Of a stretch of DNA of 40,294 nucleotides, positions 15,038 to 22,573 are shown piece after piece. The stretch is from Dehalococcoidia bacterium. GTDB taxonomy: Bacteria > Chloroflexota > Dehalococcoidia > Lucifugimonadales > UBA3495. The notes below the pieces were generated by a model. It ran no database searches. It was not told the DNA's origin and saw only the letters and a program-made list of their open reading frames with translations. Within the stretch, counting starts at the first letter, position 1. Every line of letters begins with the position of its first letter. The stretch spans positions 1 through 40,294 of the forward strand of contig SHYG01000013.1 of assembly GCA_009692925.1 (NCBI GenBank). The letters run 5' to 3'. Both the position numbers and the translations under genes were made by a program.

Positions 15038-16225
15038 TTACCTCGCGGGGGCTTTGGCCTTGACCCGGCCCTTGAAGGCGGGCATGACCTCCTTGGAGAA
15101 CCACTCCAACTGCTCCAGAATCACCCGCTGGGGGGTGCCCATGGGCTGGCCGACACTAATCCGCTCCAGACCGGGGTAGTTGGACTCCAGCTCCTTGAGC
15201 TGGGCCACCATCTGCTCCGGCGGACCGCAGAGAAACCCGCCACCGCGCACCGCGCCCTCAATGGTGGGCAGCCCCGCTGTGGGCGCCCGCCGGGGGTCGG
15301 ACATGTCGTCGATTTGCTGGTCGGAGAGGCTGCGCACCAGACGCAGCGGCCCGAACATCTTCAGGTTCTCTTCGTAGTACTTGCCCGCCTCTTTCATGGC
15401 CTTTTGCTGGCTGTCCGCCAGGAAGAAGTGGAAGCCGATGCTCAGGTCCTCCCCCAGTTTGGTCTCTCGCCCGGCGCGGGCCTGTGCATCCCGGTAGCCT
15501 TCAATCACCCGGTGCATCGCGCCGCCTTCCGCCACGCCCCCGCCGATGACTCCCTTGATGCCATGCTTGGCCATGAAGTCCAGCGCCCGCGGGGCAGCCC
15601 CCTGAATCGGCTGCCAGCACTCCACGGTCTTGCTGCGGGGGCGCGGCACCAGGGTCAGCTCCTCCAGCTCGTAGCCGCGGTAGGGCACCTTGGGCGGCAG
15701 GTCGTAGTGCTTGCCGTGGTGGGAGAAGCTGGGCTGGCTGAGGGCCTTGAGGATAATCTCCACCTGCTCCTCAAACAGCTCACGGTTGGCCGCCTGGTCC
15801 AGCAGGGGAGCGCCGAAGGTCTCCACCTCCCGGGTGTGGTAGCCGCGCCCCACGCCGAAGATGACCCGCCCGCCGGTGAGGATGTCGGCGGTGGCGAAGT
15901 CCTCCGCCAGCCGCAGGGGGTGCCACATGGGGGCGATGTTGAACCCGCAGCCCAGCTTTAGGTTCTTGGTCAGGTGGGCCAGATGCACGTGGAGCATGAG
16001 GATGTTGGGGATGCACTCATACCCCTCGGGCTGGAAGTGGTGCTCCGCCAGCCAGAGGGCGTCGTAGCCGCAGCGGTCCATGAGCTGGGCAATGGCCGCC
16101 GTTTTGTCAAACACGTTGGCAAGCTGCTCGTCGGGGATGCGGCGGTCGTTGACGGCGGTGCCGGCATAACCCACGTTGTCCATGTCCACGTGGCCGGCAA
16201 ACAGGCTGTCGAACTTGGTAATCAC
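15038..16225 (-). CDS. LLM-class flavin-dependent oxidoreductase
   Basis: A 395-residue luciferase-like (LLM) protein with a TIM-barrel pattern: YDALWLAEHHFQPEG, NILMLHVHLAHLTKNLKLG, GRVIFGVGRGYHTREVETFG and a C-terminal GGGFLCGPPEQMVAQLKELE. Members use FMN or F420 to oxidise varied organic substrates; which cofactor is used cannot be told here. Translation starts at GTG 16225, with AGGAGGT 5 bases upstream. It is the last gene of a minus-strand group with a carboxymuconolactone decarboxylase-type protein, a hydrolase and an FAH-type protein, which suggests breakdown of an organic compound. Confidence 0.87.
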   Translation of the reverse strand: MITKFDSLFAGHVDMDNVGYAGTAVNDRRIPDEQLANVFDKTAAIAQLMDRCGYDALWLAEHHFQPEGYECIPNILMLHVHLAHLTKNLKLGCGFNIAPMWHPLRLAEDFATADILTGGRVIFGVGRGYHTREVETFGAPLLDQAANRELFEEQVEIILKALSQPSFSHHGKHYDLPPKVPYRGYELEELTLVPRPRSKTVECWQPIQGAAPRALDFMAKHGIKGVIGGGVAEGGAMHRVIEGYRDAQARAGRETKLGEDLSIGFHFFLADSQQKAMKEAGKYYEENLKMFGPLRLVRSLSDQQIDDMSDPRRAPTAGLPTIEGAVRGGGFLCGPPEQMVAQLKELESNYPGLERISVGQPMGTPQRVILEQLEWFSKEVMPAFKGRVKAKAPAR

Positions 16226-16376
16226 GGGCTACCTCCTGAGCATATCCGTACCTCCTGCTGGAGGTGGATGCCACGTCGGTTGGGGAGCGGCGTGCTGAGG
16301 ATGCGGAGAGCCGGAGGGTTAGAACCTTAATATCTCTGCGTTCTCCGCGCCCTCAGCGGTGATATCCGTATACCGC

Positions 16377-16934
16377 CTACACCGGCAGCAGCGGCTCCTT
16401 GCGCTCCGACAGCAGGTCGGTATCAAAGGCGTTGCACATGAAGGCCAGCAGCGCGTAGTTGCCCAGCAGCGCCGTCAGCTCCACCAGCCCTTGGCGGCCA
16501 AAGATCTCCAAAGCTGCCTGGAACGATCCACGGCTGACCCGGTGAGTCTGGAAGAACTCCCGCCCGTAGTTCACCACCGCCTCTTCGTCGGGGGACAGCC
16601 CGCTGACGTCGTCGCCATCGCGCAGGCCATCCACCAGCTCATCGGGCACGCCGGCGTCGCGCGCCGAGGCGGCATGGGCGTTCCAGATGTGCTGGCAGTC
16701 GTTTTCCCGGGCCGCCACCAGCATGGCCAGCTCCTGCACCTTCTTGGGCAATGTGGAGTGGTCGCGCAGATAGTGGTTCAGCTCGGTCAAGGTGTGGTGC
16801 ATCTTGGGCACGTGAATCAGCACCGAGCCTGGGCCGGTACGCGGCACCGACTTGAGCTCCTTCAGCATGGAGTCAAAGTCGTCGCGCTGGGTGGCGGGGA
16901 CACTTTCTCGGGTTGCTAGTGGTATGCGGGCCAT
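16377..16934 (-). CDS. Carboxymuconolactone decarboxylase / AhpD-like protein
   Basis: A 185-residue all-helical protein with the CMD core LPKKVQELAMLVAARENDCQ followed by HIWNAHAASARDAG and a second part LVELTALLGNYALLAFMCN. The AhpD-type C-x2-C motif is not present: only one cysteine (DCQHIWNAH) remains near the active site, so a decarboxylase or other function is more likely than peroxidase activity. GGAGG 5 bases before ATG 16934 supports the start. Same direction as the neighbouring LLM oxidoreductase, 151 bases upstream of it. Confidence 0.82.
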   Translation of the reverse strand: MARIPLATRESVPATQRDDFDSMLKELKSVPRTGPGSVLIHVPKMHHTLTELNHYLRDHSTLPKKVQELAMLVAARENDCQHIWNAHAASARDAGVPDELVDGLRDGDDVSGLSPDEEAVVNYGREFFQTHRVSRGSFQAALEIFGRQGLVELTALLGNYALLAFMCNAFDTDLLSERKEPLLPV

Positions 16935-17002
16935 ATGCGCCTCCTAACGTGTTTATTTTGGGAATCTTTTTGAAATGCCCAGAATGTCCTGGCGGAGCTT
17001 TT

Positions 17003-17084
17003 CACCCCCATCCTAACCTTCCCCCGTCGAGGGGGAAGGGATGAATCTCCTCCCCCGTCGAGGGGGAGGATTAAGGTGGGGGTG
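17003..17084. repeat. Composite palindromic repeat with two CCCCCGTCGAGGGGG hairpins
   Basis: Two hairpins, CCTTCCCCC-GTCGA-GGGGGAAGG and TCCTCCCCC-GTCGA-GGGGGAGGA, sit side by side within imperfect outer arms (CACCCCCA at 17003 and TGGGGGTG at 17077). It lies between the hydrolase and the CMD gene. The organised, nested shape suggests a small non-coding mobile or MITE-like element. Confidence 0.8.
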
Positions 17085-17116
17085 CGTCTCGGGCTACCTT
17101 TTCCTTGGAAACAGAT

Positions 17117-17848
17117 TCACCGAGGTTCGGCAGTGTCGACTCCAGAATCAAAACTGGGAGGCGGCGCCCGCAGGGTGGTGGTCAACCACCGCTCCAGCAG
17201 CGCTGCCAACTCCTCCCGGCACTCCTCCAGGCGGTGCTCCGCGCCTTCGTAGAGCACGATCTCCTTGGGCTGCCGCGCCCAGTGGTGAACCTGCACCCCG
17301 CAGGAGTACGGCAGGCGGGTGTCGGCCTTGCCATGCACCACCAGCAGGGATCGCGGCGACAGTTGCCCGGCCATGCCGGCGCCGTAGGTCTGGGGCGACA
17401 GGGAGACTACTCCCCGCACGTGGGTGCTGGCCGCACCGGCGGCGACGACCACCGCCCCACCGAAGGAGTGCCCCACCAAGACCACCGGCGCGTAGCCCGT
17501 CCCCTTGAGCAAGGCCACCCCCGCCAACAGGTCCAGCAGGCACTCGGGGAAGACATTGGGCTGGCGATAGCTCAGCCGCAGGGAGGTTATGCCCTGCCCG
17601 CAAAGCCTCTCCGCCAGCCGGGCGTAGACGCCGCCGCCGGGACCGCCGAACCCGCCCCGGGCGCCGCAGACCCAGATCACGCCCAGGCGGGAGCTTTCGC
17701 CACTCTCTGCGAGGCCAGGCGCCTGGTGCAGGATGGCCGGAATGTCCCCCCGGCTCGTTTGGATCATCAGGCCCTGGCCCGTGTCCCCCTCGTGCAGGGG
17801 CACGGACACCACCTCATGCACGCTCATGGCTGGGCCGCTGGTGGTCAT
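17117..17848 (-). CDS. Alpha/beta hydrolase (dienelactone hydrolase-like)
   Basis: A 243-residue hydrolase with the nucleophile elbow GHSFGG (about residue 127), an early IWVCGARGGFGG oxyanion-type region, the acid segment VVHGKADTRLPY and the histidine in YEGAEHRLEE. It has no signal peptide. ATG 17848 has GAGG 8 bases upstream; an in-frame ATG at 17827 is an alternative. It starts 18 bases after the FAH-type gene, so the two are probably co-transcribed. The substrate is unknown. Confidence 0.8.
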   Translation of the reverse strand: MTTSGPAMSVHEVVSVPLHEGDTGQGLMIQTSRGDIPAILHQAPGLAESGESSRLGVIWVCGARGGFGGPGGGVYARLAERLCGQGITSLRLSYRQPNVFPECLLDLLAGVALLKGTGYAPVVLVGHSFGGAVVVAAGAASTHVRGVVSLSPQTYGAGMAGQLSPRSLLVVHGKADTRLPYSCGVQVHHWARQPKEIVLYEGAEHRLEECREELAALLERWLTTTLRAPPPSFDSGVDTAEPR

Positions 17849-17866
17849 CGCATGACCTCGCTGGGC

Positions 17867-18649
17867 CTAGCGCGCCCGCCGCACCTGGTTGCGCAGCACG
17901 CCGATTCCGCCAATCTCAATCTCACACACATCCCCGTCCTTCATGTTCTCGGTGGCGCCGTCGGTGCCCATCCAAAGCACGTCGCCGGGGTACAGCGTCA
18001 TGTACTTGCTCATCTCGCTGATGTAGTGACGCACCCCAAATATGGCCGACTTGATGTCATACTCGCCTACCACCCGGCCGCTGAGGGTAATCTTCACGTG
18101 CAGGTCGTCGGGCTCCAGGCCGGTGACGATCCAGGGGCCCATGGGCTTGAAGGTGTCGGTGTTCTTGGCCCGCCACAGGGTGCGGTCGCCCCGCTGCCAG
18201 GTGCGCTCGCTGACGTCGTTGCCGATGGTGTAGCCCAGCACGTAGTCCAGCGCCTGGGCCTCCGACACATTCTTGCAGGTCTTGCCGATGACCACCACCA
18301 GCTCTCCCTCGTACTGCACCTGGTCGGTGGCGTCCTTGGGCACAATGATGGGATCGCCGTGGGGGATGAGGGCGTTGTTGGCGCGGTAGCCCACATCGGC
18401 CTTCTTGGGCAGGTTGGGCTCCTGGCCCCGCATTTTCGCCGCCCAGGTGACGTGCTCCGGGTAGTTGATGCCGGCGGCGTAGAAGGTTGGCGGGATTACG
18501 GGCACCAGCAGCTTGAGCTGATTGAGGTGATGGAGCCGCCCGGTGCGCCGGTAGCGGGTGAATGGGCTGCCCGACACCTCAATAACGTCGTTGCCGTCGA
18601 TGATGCCATAGCTGGGCTTGTCGCCGTTCTGAAACCTGCACCACTTCAT
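17867..18649 (-). CDS. Fumarylacetoacetate hydrolase family protein
   Basis: The 260-residue protein has an N-terminal cap (MKWCRFQNGDKPSYGIIDG) and the FAH catalytic domain: AAGINYPEHV, the metal-binding YEGELVVVIGK with its glutamates, and LGYTIGNDVSER with the next acidic ligand. FAH-family enzymes cleave C-C bonds or act as hydratases in aromatic meta-cleavage pathways, or as acylpyruvases or oxaloacetate tautomerases. With the LLM oxidoreductase and CMD-type protein nearby, an aromatic or cyclic-compound pathway is a reasonable inference. AGGAG lies about 13 bases before ATG 18649. Confidence 0.87.
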   Translation of the reverse strand: MKWCRFQNGDKPSYGIIDGNDVIEVSGSPFTRYRRTGRLHHLNQLKLLVPVIPPTFYAAGINYPEHVTWAAKMRGQEPNLPKKADVGYRANNALIPHGDPIIVPKDATDQVQYEGELVVVIGKTCKNVSEAQALDYVLGYTIGNDVSERTWQRGDRTLWRAKNTDTFKPMGPWIVTGLEPDDLHVKITLSGRVVGEYDIKSAIFGVRHYISEMSKYMTLYPGDVLWMGTDGATENMKDGDVCEIEIGGIGVLRNQVRRAR

Positions 18650-19107
18650 AGCCGTATCACGCTCCTGACGGGATTGGCCCCAATTCTTACATCAACCGGG
18701 CTGGCGGTCAAGCGGGCGCAGCGCGGAAGAGGGGAACGGTACAAGTTGCTGTCCCTGAGGAGTCTCAAAGTTGGGAGAGTCAGTTCCCTGTTTTTCTGTT
18801 CCGCCCCCTCCGGGGGTGTGTGACAATTCCGTCTCCATTTGCATTCGCACAAAACAAGCCTTGCTTAGAGAGAGGGGTACGCCCCCCCTTCGTAAGGGGG
18901 GGCGTACCCCGTCCATCGCCGCACGGCGCAGGACGCAGACCACCCCCTCTGTATCCCCCCTTCGCAGGGGGAGAAGGACGGGTTCCCACACACCCCCTAC
19001 GGGGAGGGGCGGAATGGAACTTCTCCCATATGGGCCTCGAAATACTGTACCGCCACGCCGCACGCCGGGGTGGAAACAGCAATAACCAGAACAGAAACCG
19101 TCTGGAG
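18650..19107. other. Gene-free stretch with hairpin repeats
   Basis: No convincing gene is present. It holds a near-perfect palindrome at 18874-18909 (GGGGTACGCCCCCCTT and its complement with one extra G), a CCCCCTT-CGC-AGGGGG hairpin near 18956-18975 and CCCC-rich segments around 18995-19015. Short open frames here are products of the repeats. Confidence 0.65.
18874..18909. repeat. Near-perfect palindrome (GGGGTACGCCCCCC type)
   Basis: Arms of 16-17 bases differ by a single inserted G, with a short CGT loop. It has the same CCCCCTTNGNAAGGGGG core as the repeats at 7162 and 25116. Confidence 0.8.
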
Positions 19108-19149
19108 CGCAATTGTAGGGGCGACACATGCGTCGCCCCTACAATTGCG
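19108..19149. repeat. Perfect 18-bp inverted repeat (GTAGGGGCGAC type)
   Basis: Arms 19108-19125 and 19132-19149 are perfect complements with a 6-base loop. It shares the GTAGGGGCGA core with 14995-15036. The TAG stop codon of the ROK kinase (19139-19141) and its last codons lie within the right arm, so the repeat entered at or changed the gene's 3' end. Confidence 0.85.
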
Positions 19150-20155
19150 GCGTCTGCTGCCACACCAGGCGGGCGGCCCCCACCAAACCGGCGGCGTCGC
19201 CCAGCCTGGCGGGAACCAGGGGGCACCTCCGGTGGCCGTTGCTCATGGCGCGCTGGCGCATCAAAGCCTGGATTGCCGGCAGCCGGTCCAGCGCCACCAA
19301 CCCCTGGGTGACGCCGCCGCCCAGCACCAGCAGGTCCGGGTCAACCAGGTGCAGCACGCCGGCCAGGCCCGCCGCCAGCGCCTGCACGACCTCGTCCACT
19401 ATCTCGATGGCCAGGGCATCACCCCGGCCCGCAGCTTCAAACACCGCCTCGGAGGTGATGGCATCTTCCGGCAGGCCAGCCAGGGAGGAGTTGCGCCAGT
19501 AAGGCTCGGCGCGGCGCTGGCGGGCTCGGCGGGCCACCGCGCTGCCTGAGGCCAGGGCTTCCAGGCAACCCGCACTGCCGCAGTCACATTTAGGAGCATC
19601 AGGCCGCCAGTCAATCACCATGTGGCCCGGCTCGACGGCCAGGCCGTGAGCGCCGACGTAGACCTCGCCCTGGTGCACCAGCCCCCCGCCGATGCCGGTG
19701 CTTACCGTCATGTAGAAGAGAGTCTTCGGCGGTGTTCGCGCCAAGGGCTCGGCGTGGCCCGCGCCGTAGTGGAACTCCCCCAGGGCCGCCAGGTTGGCGT
19801 CATTGCCCGTCCAGATGGGATGGCCCAACTCCGGCTCCCACAGGGCCTTCAGAGACACGCCGTTGAGCGGCCTAAGGTGAGGCGAGCCTTCCAGTGTGCC
19901 GGTGACGCCGTCTACCAGCGCGGCGATGCCAATTCCCACCCCGACGATGGGCCATGTCCCGCACCAGGCAACCGCCTGGCGCAGCACCTCCAGGCCCACC
20001 GCCAGCAGCGCCGCGCGGTCCGCGCCGGTTGGGTTGGCCTGCCGGGACCGCCACCGCACTGCGCCCTGGCGGTCCACCACCGCGGCCCGGGCCCAGGTGC
20101 CGCCCCAATCCATGGCCACCACCACCTCGGACGACTCTGCCATGCCTCGCCCCAC
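19139..20155 (-). CDS. ROK family sugar kinase (glucokinase-like)
   Basis: A 338-residue ROK-family protein with no DNA-binding domain, so probably a kinase rather than a repressor. It has the ATP-binding MDWGGTWARAAVVD at the N-terminus, NDANLAALGEF, STGIGGGLVHQGEVYVGAHG, the ExGH region VEPGHMVIDW and the zinc-binding CDCGSAGCLEALASG typical of glucokinases and related sugar kinases. The start is GTG 20155 or ATG 20143; neither has a strong ribosome site. The stop codon lies in a palindromic repeat, so the last few residues may not be original. Confidence 0.85.
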   Translation of the reverse strand: MGRGMAESSEVVVAMDWGGTWARAAVVDRQGAVRWRSRQANPTGADRAALLAVGLEVLRQAVAWCGTWPIVGVGIGIAALVDGVTGTLEGSPHLRPLNGVSLKALWEPELGHPIWTGNDANLAALGEFHYGAGHAEPLARTPPKTLFYMTVSTGIGGGLVHQGEVYVGAHGLAVEPGHMVIDWRPDAPKCDCGSAGCLEALASGSAVARRARQRRAEPYWRNSSLAGLPEDAITSEAVFEAAGRGDALAIEIVDEVVQALAAGLAGVLHLVDPDLLVLGGGVTQGLVALDRLPAIQALMRQRAMSNGHRRCPLVPARLGDAAGLVGAARLVWQQTPQL

Positions 20156-20184
20156 TAGCCTCTATCTTTCAACTTAGCCAACGC

Positions 20185-20382
20185 CTAAGGCTGGCCCTTG
20201 GATTTGTCCTCCAGGGGCCACCGGCTGAAGGCCACCAGGAAGGGCATCACCAGCGCCACCAGGGGGACCACCGCGGCCACCGCCAGCCAGGGCGGCCAGC
20301 CAATGCGCCGGAAGATTCGCGCCCAGGCGAAGGCCAGGAGCACTCCCACCACCAAGAGGATCAACAAACCAATTCGCGTCAT
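20185..20382 (-). CDS. Small membrane protein of unknown function
   Basis: A 65-residue protein with two hydrophobic segments (IGLLILLVVGVLLAFAWARIF and WLAVAAVVPLVALVMPFLVAF) and a hydrophilic C-terminus. GGAGGA 5-6 bases before ATG 20382 makes translation likely. It follows the TlpA-like gene by 46 bases in the same direction and may close the cytochrome maturation operon. Function unknown. Confidence 0.7.
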   Translation of the reverse strand: MTRIGLLILLVVGVLLAFAWARIFRRIGWPPWLAVAAVVPLVALVMPFLVAFSRWPLEDKSKGQP

Positions 20383-20428
20383 CCCTGTTCCTCCGGAAAA
20401 TATTGAGTGCCAGAGTCAGCCCCGCGGG

Positions 20429-20995
20429 CTAGCGAGGTGAGGCGTTGAGCAACTCGCCCAAGACCGCCCGCAGATTGTCCGCGCTCATGGGCCCCACGAA
20501 CTTGCGGCGCACCACTCCGTCGCGGTCAATGAAGAATTTCTCCGGTATACCCTTTACCCCATAGTCTATGGCGATGCTGCCCTTTACGTCCACTCCGCTG
20601 GGATAGGTCACGCCGTACTGCTCCACAAAGGCCAGGGCGTCTTCCTGCCGGTCCCAAATGTCCACCCCCACAAACTCTACCGGCTGTCCCGCATACTCCC
20701 CGTACACCTCCGCCAGGGTGGCGGCCTCCTCCCGGCAGGGCGGGCACCAGGAGGCCCAGAAGTCCAGCAGCACCACCTTGCCCTGCAACTCAGTGAGGGT
20801 TAGAGTACGGCCATCCAGGAGGGTCAGGGAGAAATCCCGCGCCGGGCCAGGCTGGATGCGCACCCCCCCGAACTTGCGGTTGATGCCCGCGCCGGCAGGC
20901 CCGCCCTTCTGCTGGACGGACGCCCAGGCCAGCAGGCCCAGCAGCGCCGCCACGGGCAGCGCCACCGCCAGCAGTATCAGCGTGCGCTGGCTCAC
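20429..20995 (-). CDS. TlpA/ResA-type membrane-anchored thioredoxin
   Basis: A 188-residue protein with an N-terminal membrane anchor (LILLAVALPVAALLGLLAWA) and a thioredoxin-like domain outside the membrane. The active site is WASWCPPCREE (about residue 85), then VEFVGVDIWDRQEDALAF, and the cis-proline region GVKGIPEKFFIDRDG. In this operon it likely keeps apocytochrome c cysteines reduced (a CcmG/ResA role). The start is a GTG that overlaps the TGA of the gene before it (GTGA). Confidence 0.88.
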   Translation of the reverse strand: MSQRTLILLAVALPVAALLGLLAWASVQQKGGPAGAGINRKFGGVRIQPGPARDFSLTLLDGRTLTLTELQGKVVLLDFWASWCPPCREEAATLAEVYGEYAGQPVEFVGVDIWDRQEDALAFVEQYGVTYPSGVDVKGSIAIDYGVKGIPEKFFIDRDGVVRRKFVGPMSADNLRAVLGELLNASPR

Positions 20996-22200
20996 GGCGC
21001 GCCTGCTTCCGGCCCGCCCGCGCCCAGGGCCTGGGCCTTCAAGCGTTGCCGCTCGGCCAGGTACTGCGACTGGTCCAACGCCCCTTCCTGGAACCGGCGG
21101 TCCAGCGCCGCGATGGCCCGCACCAGCTCCGCCCGCCCCTCAAGGATGCCGGAGCTTACCGCTGAAGCGGCGGCGGGCCTGCTCCGGCGCGGCGTTTGCA
21201 CCAATCCATAAACCAGCAGCAGGGCCAGCGCCGCGGCCAGCGCGCCGGGAATGAACGCCTCCCAGAAACCCGGCCTAGCCAGCCCGCGGCTGAAGCGGGT
21301 GAGCAGACTGGGCTGCGGCAATCCGGACAGCAACACCACCGGCCCTTGTCCGGGCGCAAAACCGCGACCCTCCCACACCCGGTACACGGCGCCGTCCAGC
21401 GTCAAGAGCGGCTGAGGCTCCAGCCCGGAAACCTGCACCGTGGGAAAGCGCTCGGGCACCAGCACCTGGTACACCTCCGCGCCCTGGAGGAGGCGCTGGT
21501 TGTGGGAGATGCCGGGGCCACGGTAAGGAAACCGGTAGGCAAAGTTCAGGTCGTGAGGGCCGGGAAACACCGGAGCGGTGACCGCGAAGCCAGTGCCGAT
21601 GGGGATTACTTGGCCTCCCGGCAGGTCTGAATCCACCTCCAGGCCCGTCGTGCCGGGCGGCAGCGAGAACCGCAGGAAGCTAAACTGGCCCGGAGTGGAC
21701 AGGTCCGGCAGCAAAGTCCGGTCTCCGCTATTGACCAGGTGGACGAACTCCACCGCGGCGACGGTCTGATCGCGGACATTAACCTCGGAGATGAACCAGA
21801 CCTGCCGCTGCACCCGCACGGCAGTCAGGTCCTGGGTCGCCTCGTATACCGTAAGTGGCACTGTAGATGCCAGGGCGGAGGAAGGCAGCACCGAGGTATA
21901 GGTGACGCCGGCGTACTCCACCGCGAAGGCGTAGCTGCCGCCGTCGCGGAGCGCCACGCCGGGGAACTGGAACCGGCCCTGGGCGTCGGTCACAGCCTGG
22001 AGCGTCGCGGCCAGCCCCCGGTTGGCGATGAAGGAGTGCAGAACCACGGTTGCACCCGCAGGCGTCGCCGCCCCAGCGGTGCCATTGACCACTTGCCCCT
22101 GGACTGTAACCGTGGCCTGAGCCGCGGCCCCCCTGAAATCGGCCATCGCCAGGAGCAGGAGCGCCCCCATAAACGTCGCCCACGCCCGCCGGTGCCTCAT
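20992..22200 (-). CDS. Exported protein with carboxypeptidase-regulatory-like domain, in ccm operon
   Basis: The 402-residue protein has a signal peptide (MRHRRAWATFMGALLLLAMA...AAA), then a beta-rich domain like the carboxypeptidase regulatory-like fold (VTVQGQVVNGTAGAATPAGA, DAQGRFQFPGVALRDGGSYA), a long middle part, a C-terminal membrane segment (FIPGALAAALALLLVYGLVQ) and a charged tail with a coiled-coil feel (IAALDRRFQEGALDQSQYLA) similar to CcmI/CcmH ends. ATG 22200 overlaps the stop of the ccmI-like gene (ATGA), and the stop overlaps the TlpA start. It is probably anchored outside the membrane. I cannot name the family; a role in cytochrome c assembly is inferred from the tight coupling. 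Confidence 0.78.
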   Translation of the reverse strand: MRHRRAWATFMGALLLLAMADFRGAAAQATVTVQGQVVNGTAGAATPAGATVVLHSFIANRGLAATLQAVTDAQGRFQFPGVALRDGGSYAFAVEYAGVTYTSVLPSSALASTVPLTVYEATQDLTAVRVQRQVWFISEVNVRDQTVAAVEFVHLVNSGDRTLLPDLSTPGQFSFLRFSLPPGTTGLEVDSDLPGGQVIPIGTGFAVTAPVFPGPHDLNFAYRFPYRGPGISHNQRLLQGAEVYQVLVPERFPTVQVSGLEPQPLLTLDGAVYRVWEGRGFAPGQGPVVLLSGLPQPSLLTRFSRGLARPGFWEAFIPGALAAALALLLVYGLVQTPRRSRPAAASAVSSGILEGRAELVRAIAALDRRFQEGALDQSQYLAERQRLKAQALGAGGPEAGAP

Positions 22201-22571
22201 GCCACAGTGTCCTGAGAAGACTGGGGAGTCTGCCCGCCACGCGCCGCCAGCTCCGTGGCCACTTCCTGCTCCAGCGCCTCGTCCGACTCTCCCACTACCG
22301 CTGAATACACCGCCGCATCGCGCAGCAAGAGGGCAGCCTGGCGACGATAGGCATCCAACTGCTGCTGATAGAGGTCTTCGGGCAGGTCTCCCGCCTGGCG
22401 CTCCCACGTCAAATCTCGAATCGCCTGGTAAACCGACGCCAGCTCCGGCGGCGGGACCGGAGAGTCCAGAACCGGGGCATGGCTCTCGACGCCGCTGCGG
22501 GCCGTGAGAAACGGGTAGGCCAGCACCACGGCGCTGAAGATGGCTAGGGCGGCGCCCACCACAAACTCCAT
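22197..22571 (-). CDS. CcmI-like N-terminal domain protein
   Basis: A 124-residue protein with one N-terminal membrane helix (VVGAALAIFSAVVLAYPFL), then a helical region with ASVYQAIRDLTWERQAGDLP and DLYQQQLDAYRRQAALLLRD, typical of the first part of CcmI. The TPR part of full-length CcmI is absent. It begins 2 bases after the ccmF stop and overlaps the next gene by 4 bases. Its likely role is in heme delivery or apocytochrome binding beside CcmF. Confidence 0.75.
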   Translation of the reverse strand: MEFVVGAALAIFSAVVLAYPFLTARSGVESHAPVLDSPVPPPELASVYQAIRDLTWERQAGDLPEDLYQQQLDAYRRQAALLLRDAAVYSAVVGESDEALEQEVATELAARGGQTPQSSQDTVA

Positions 22572-22573
22572 CG

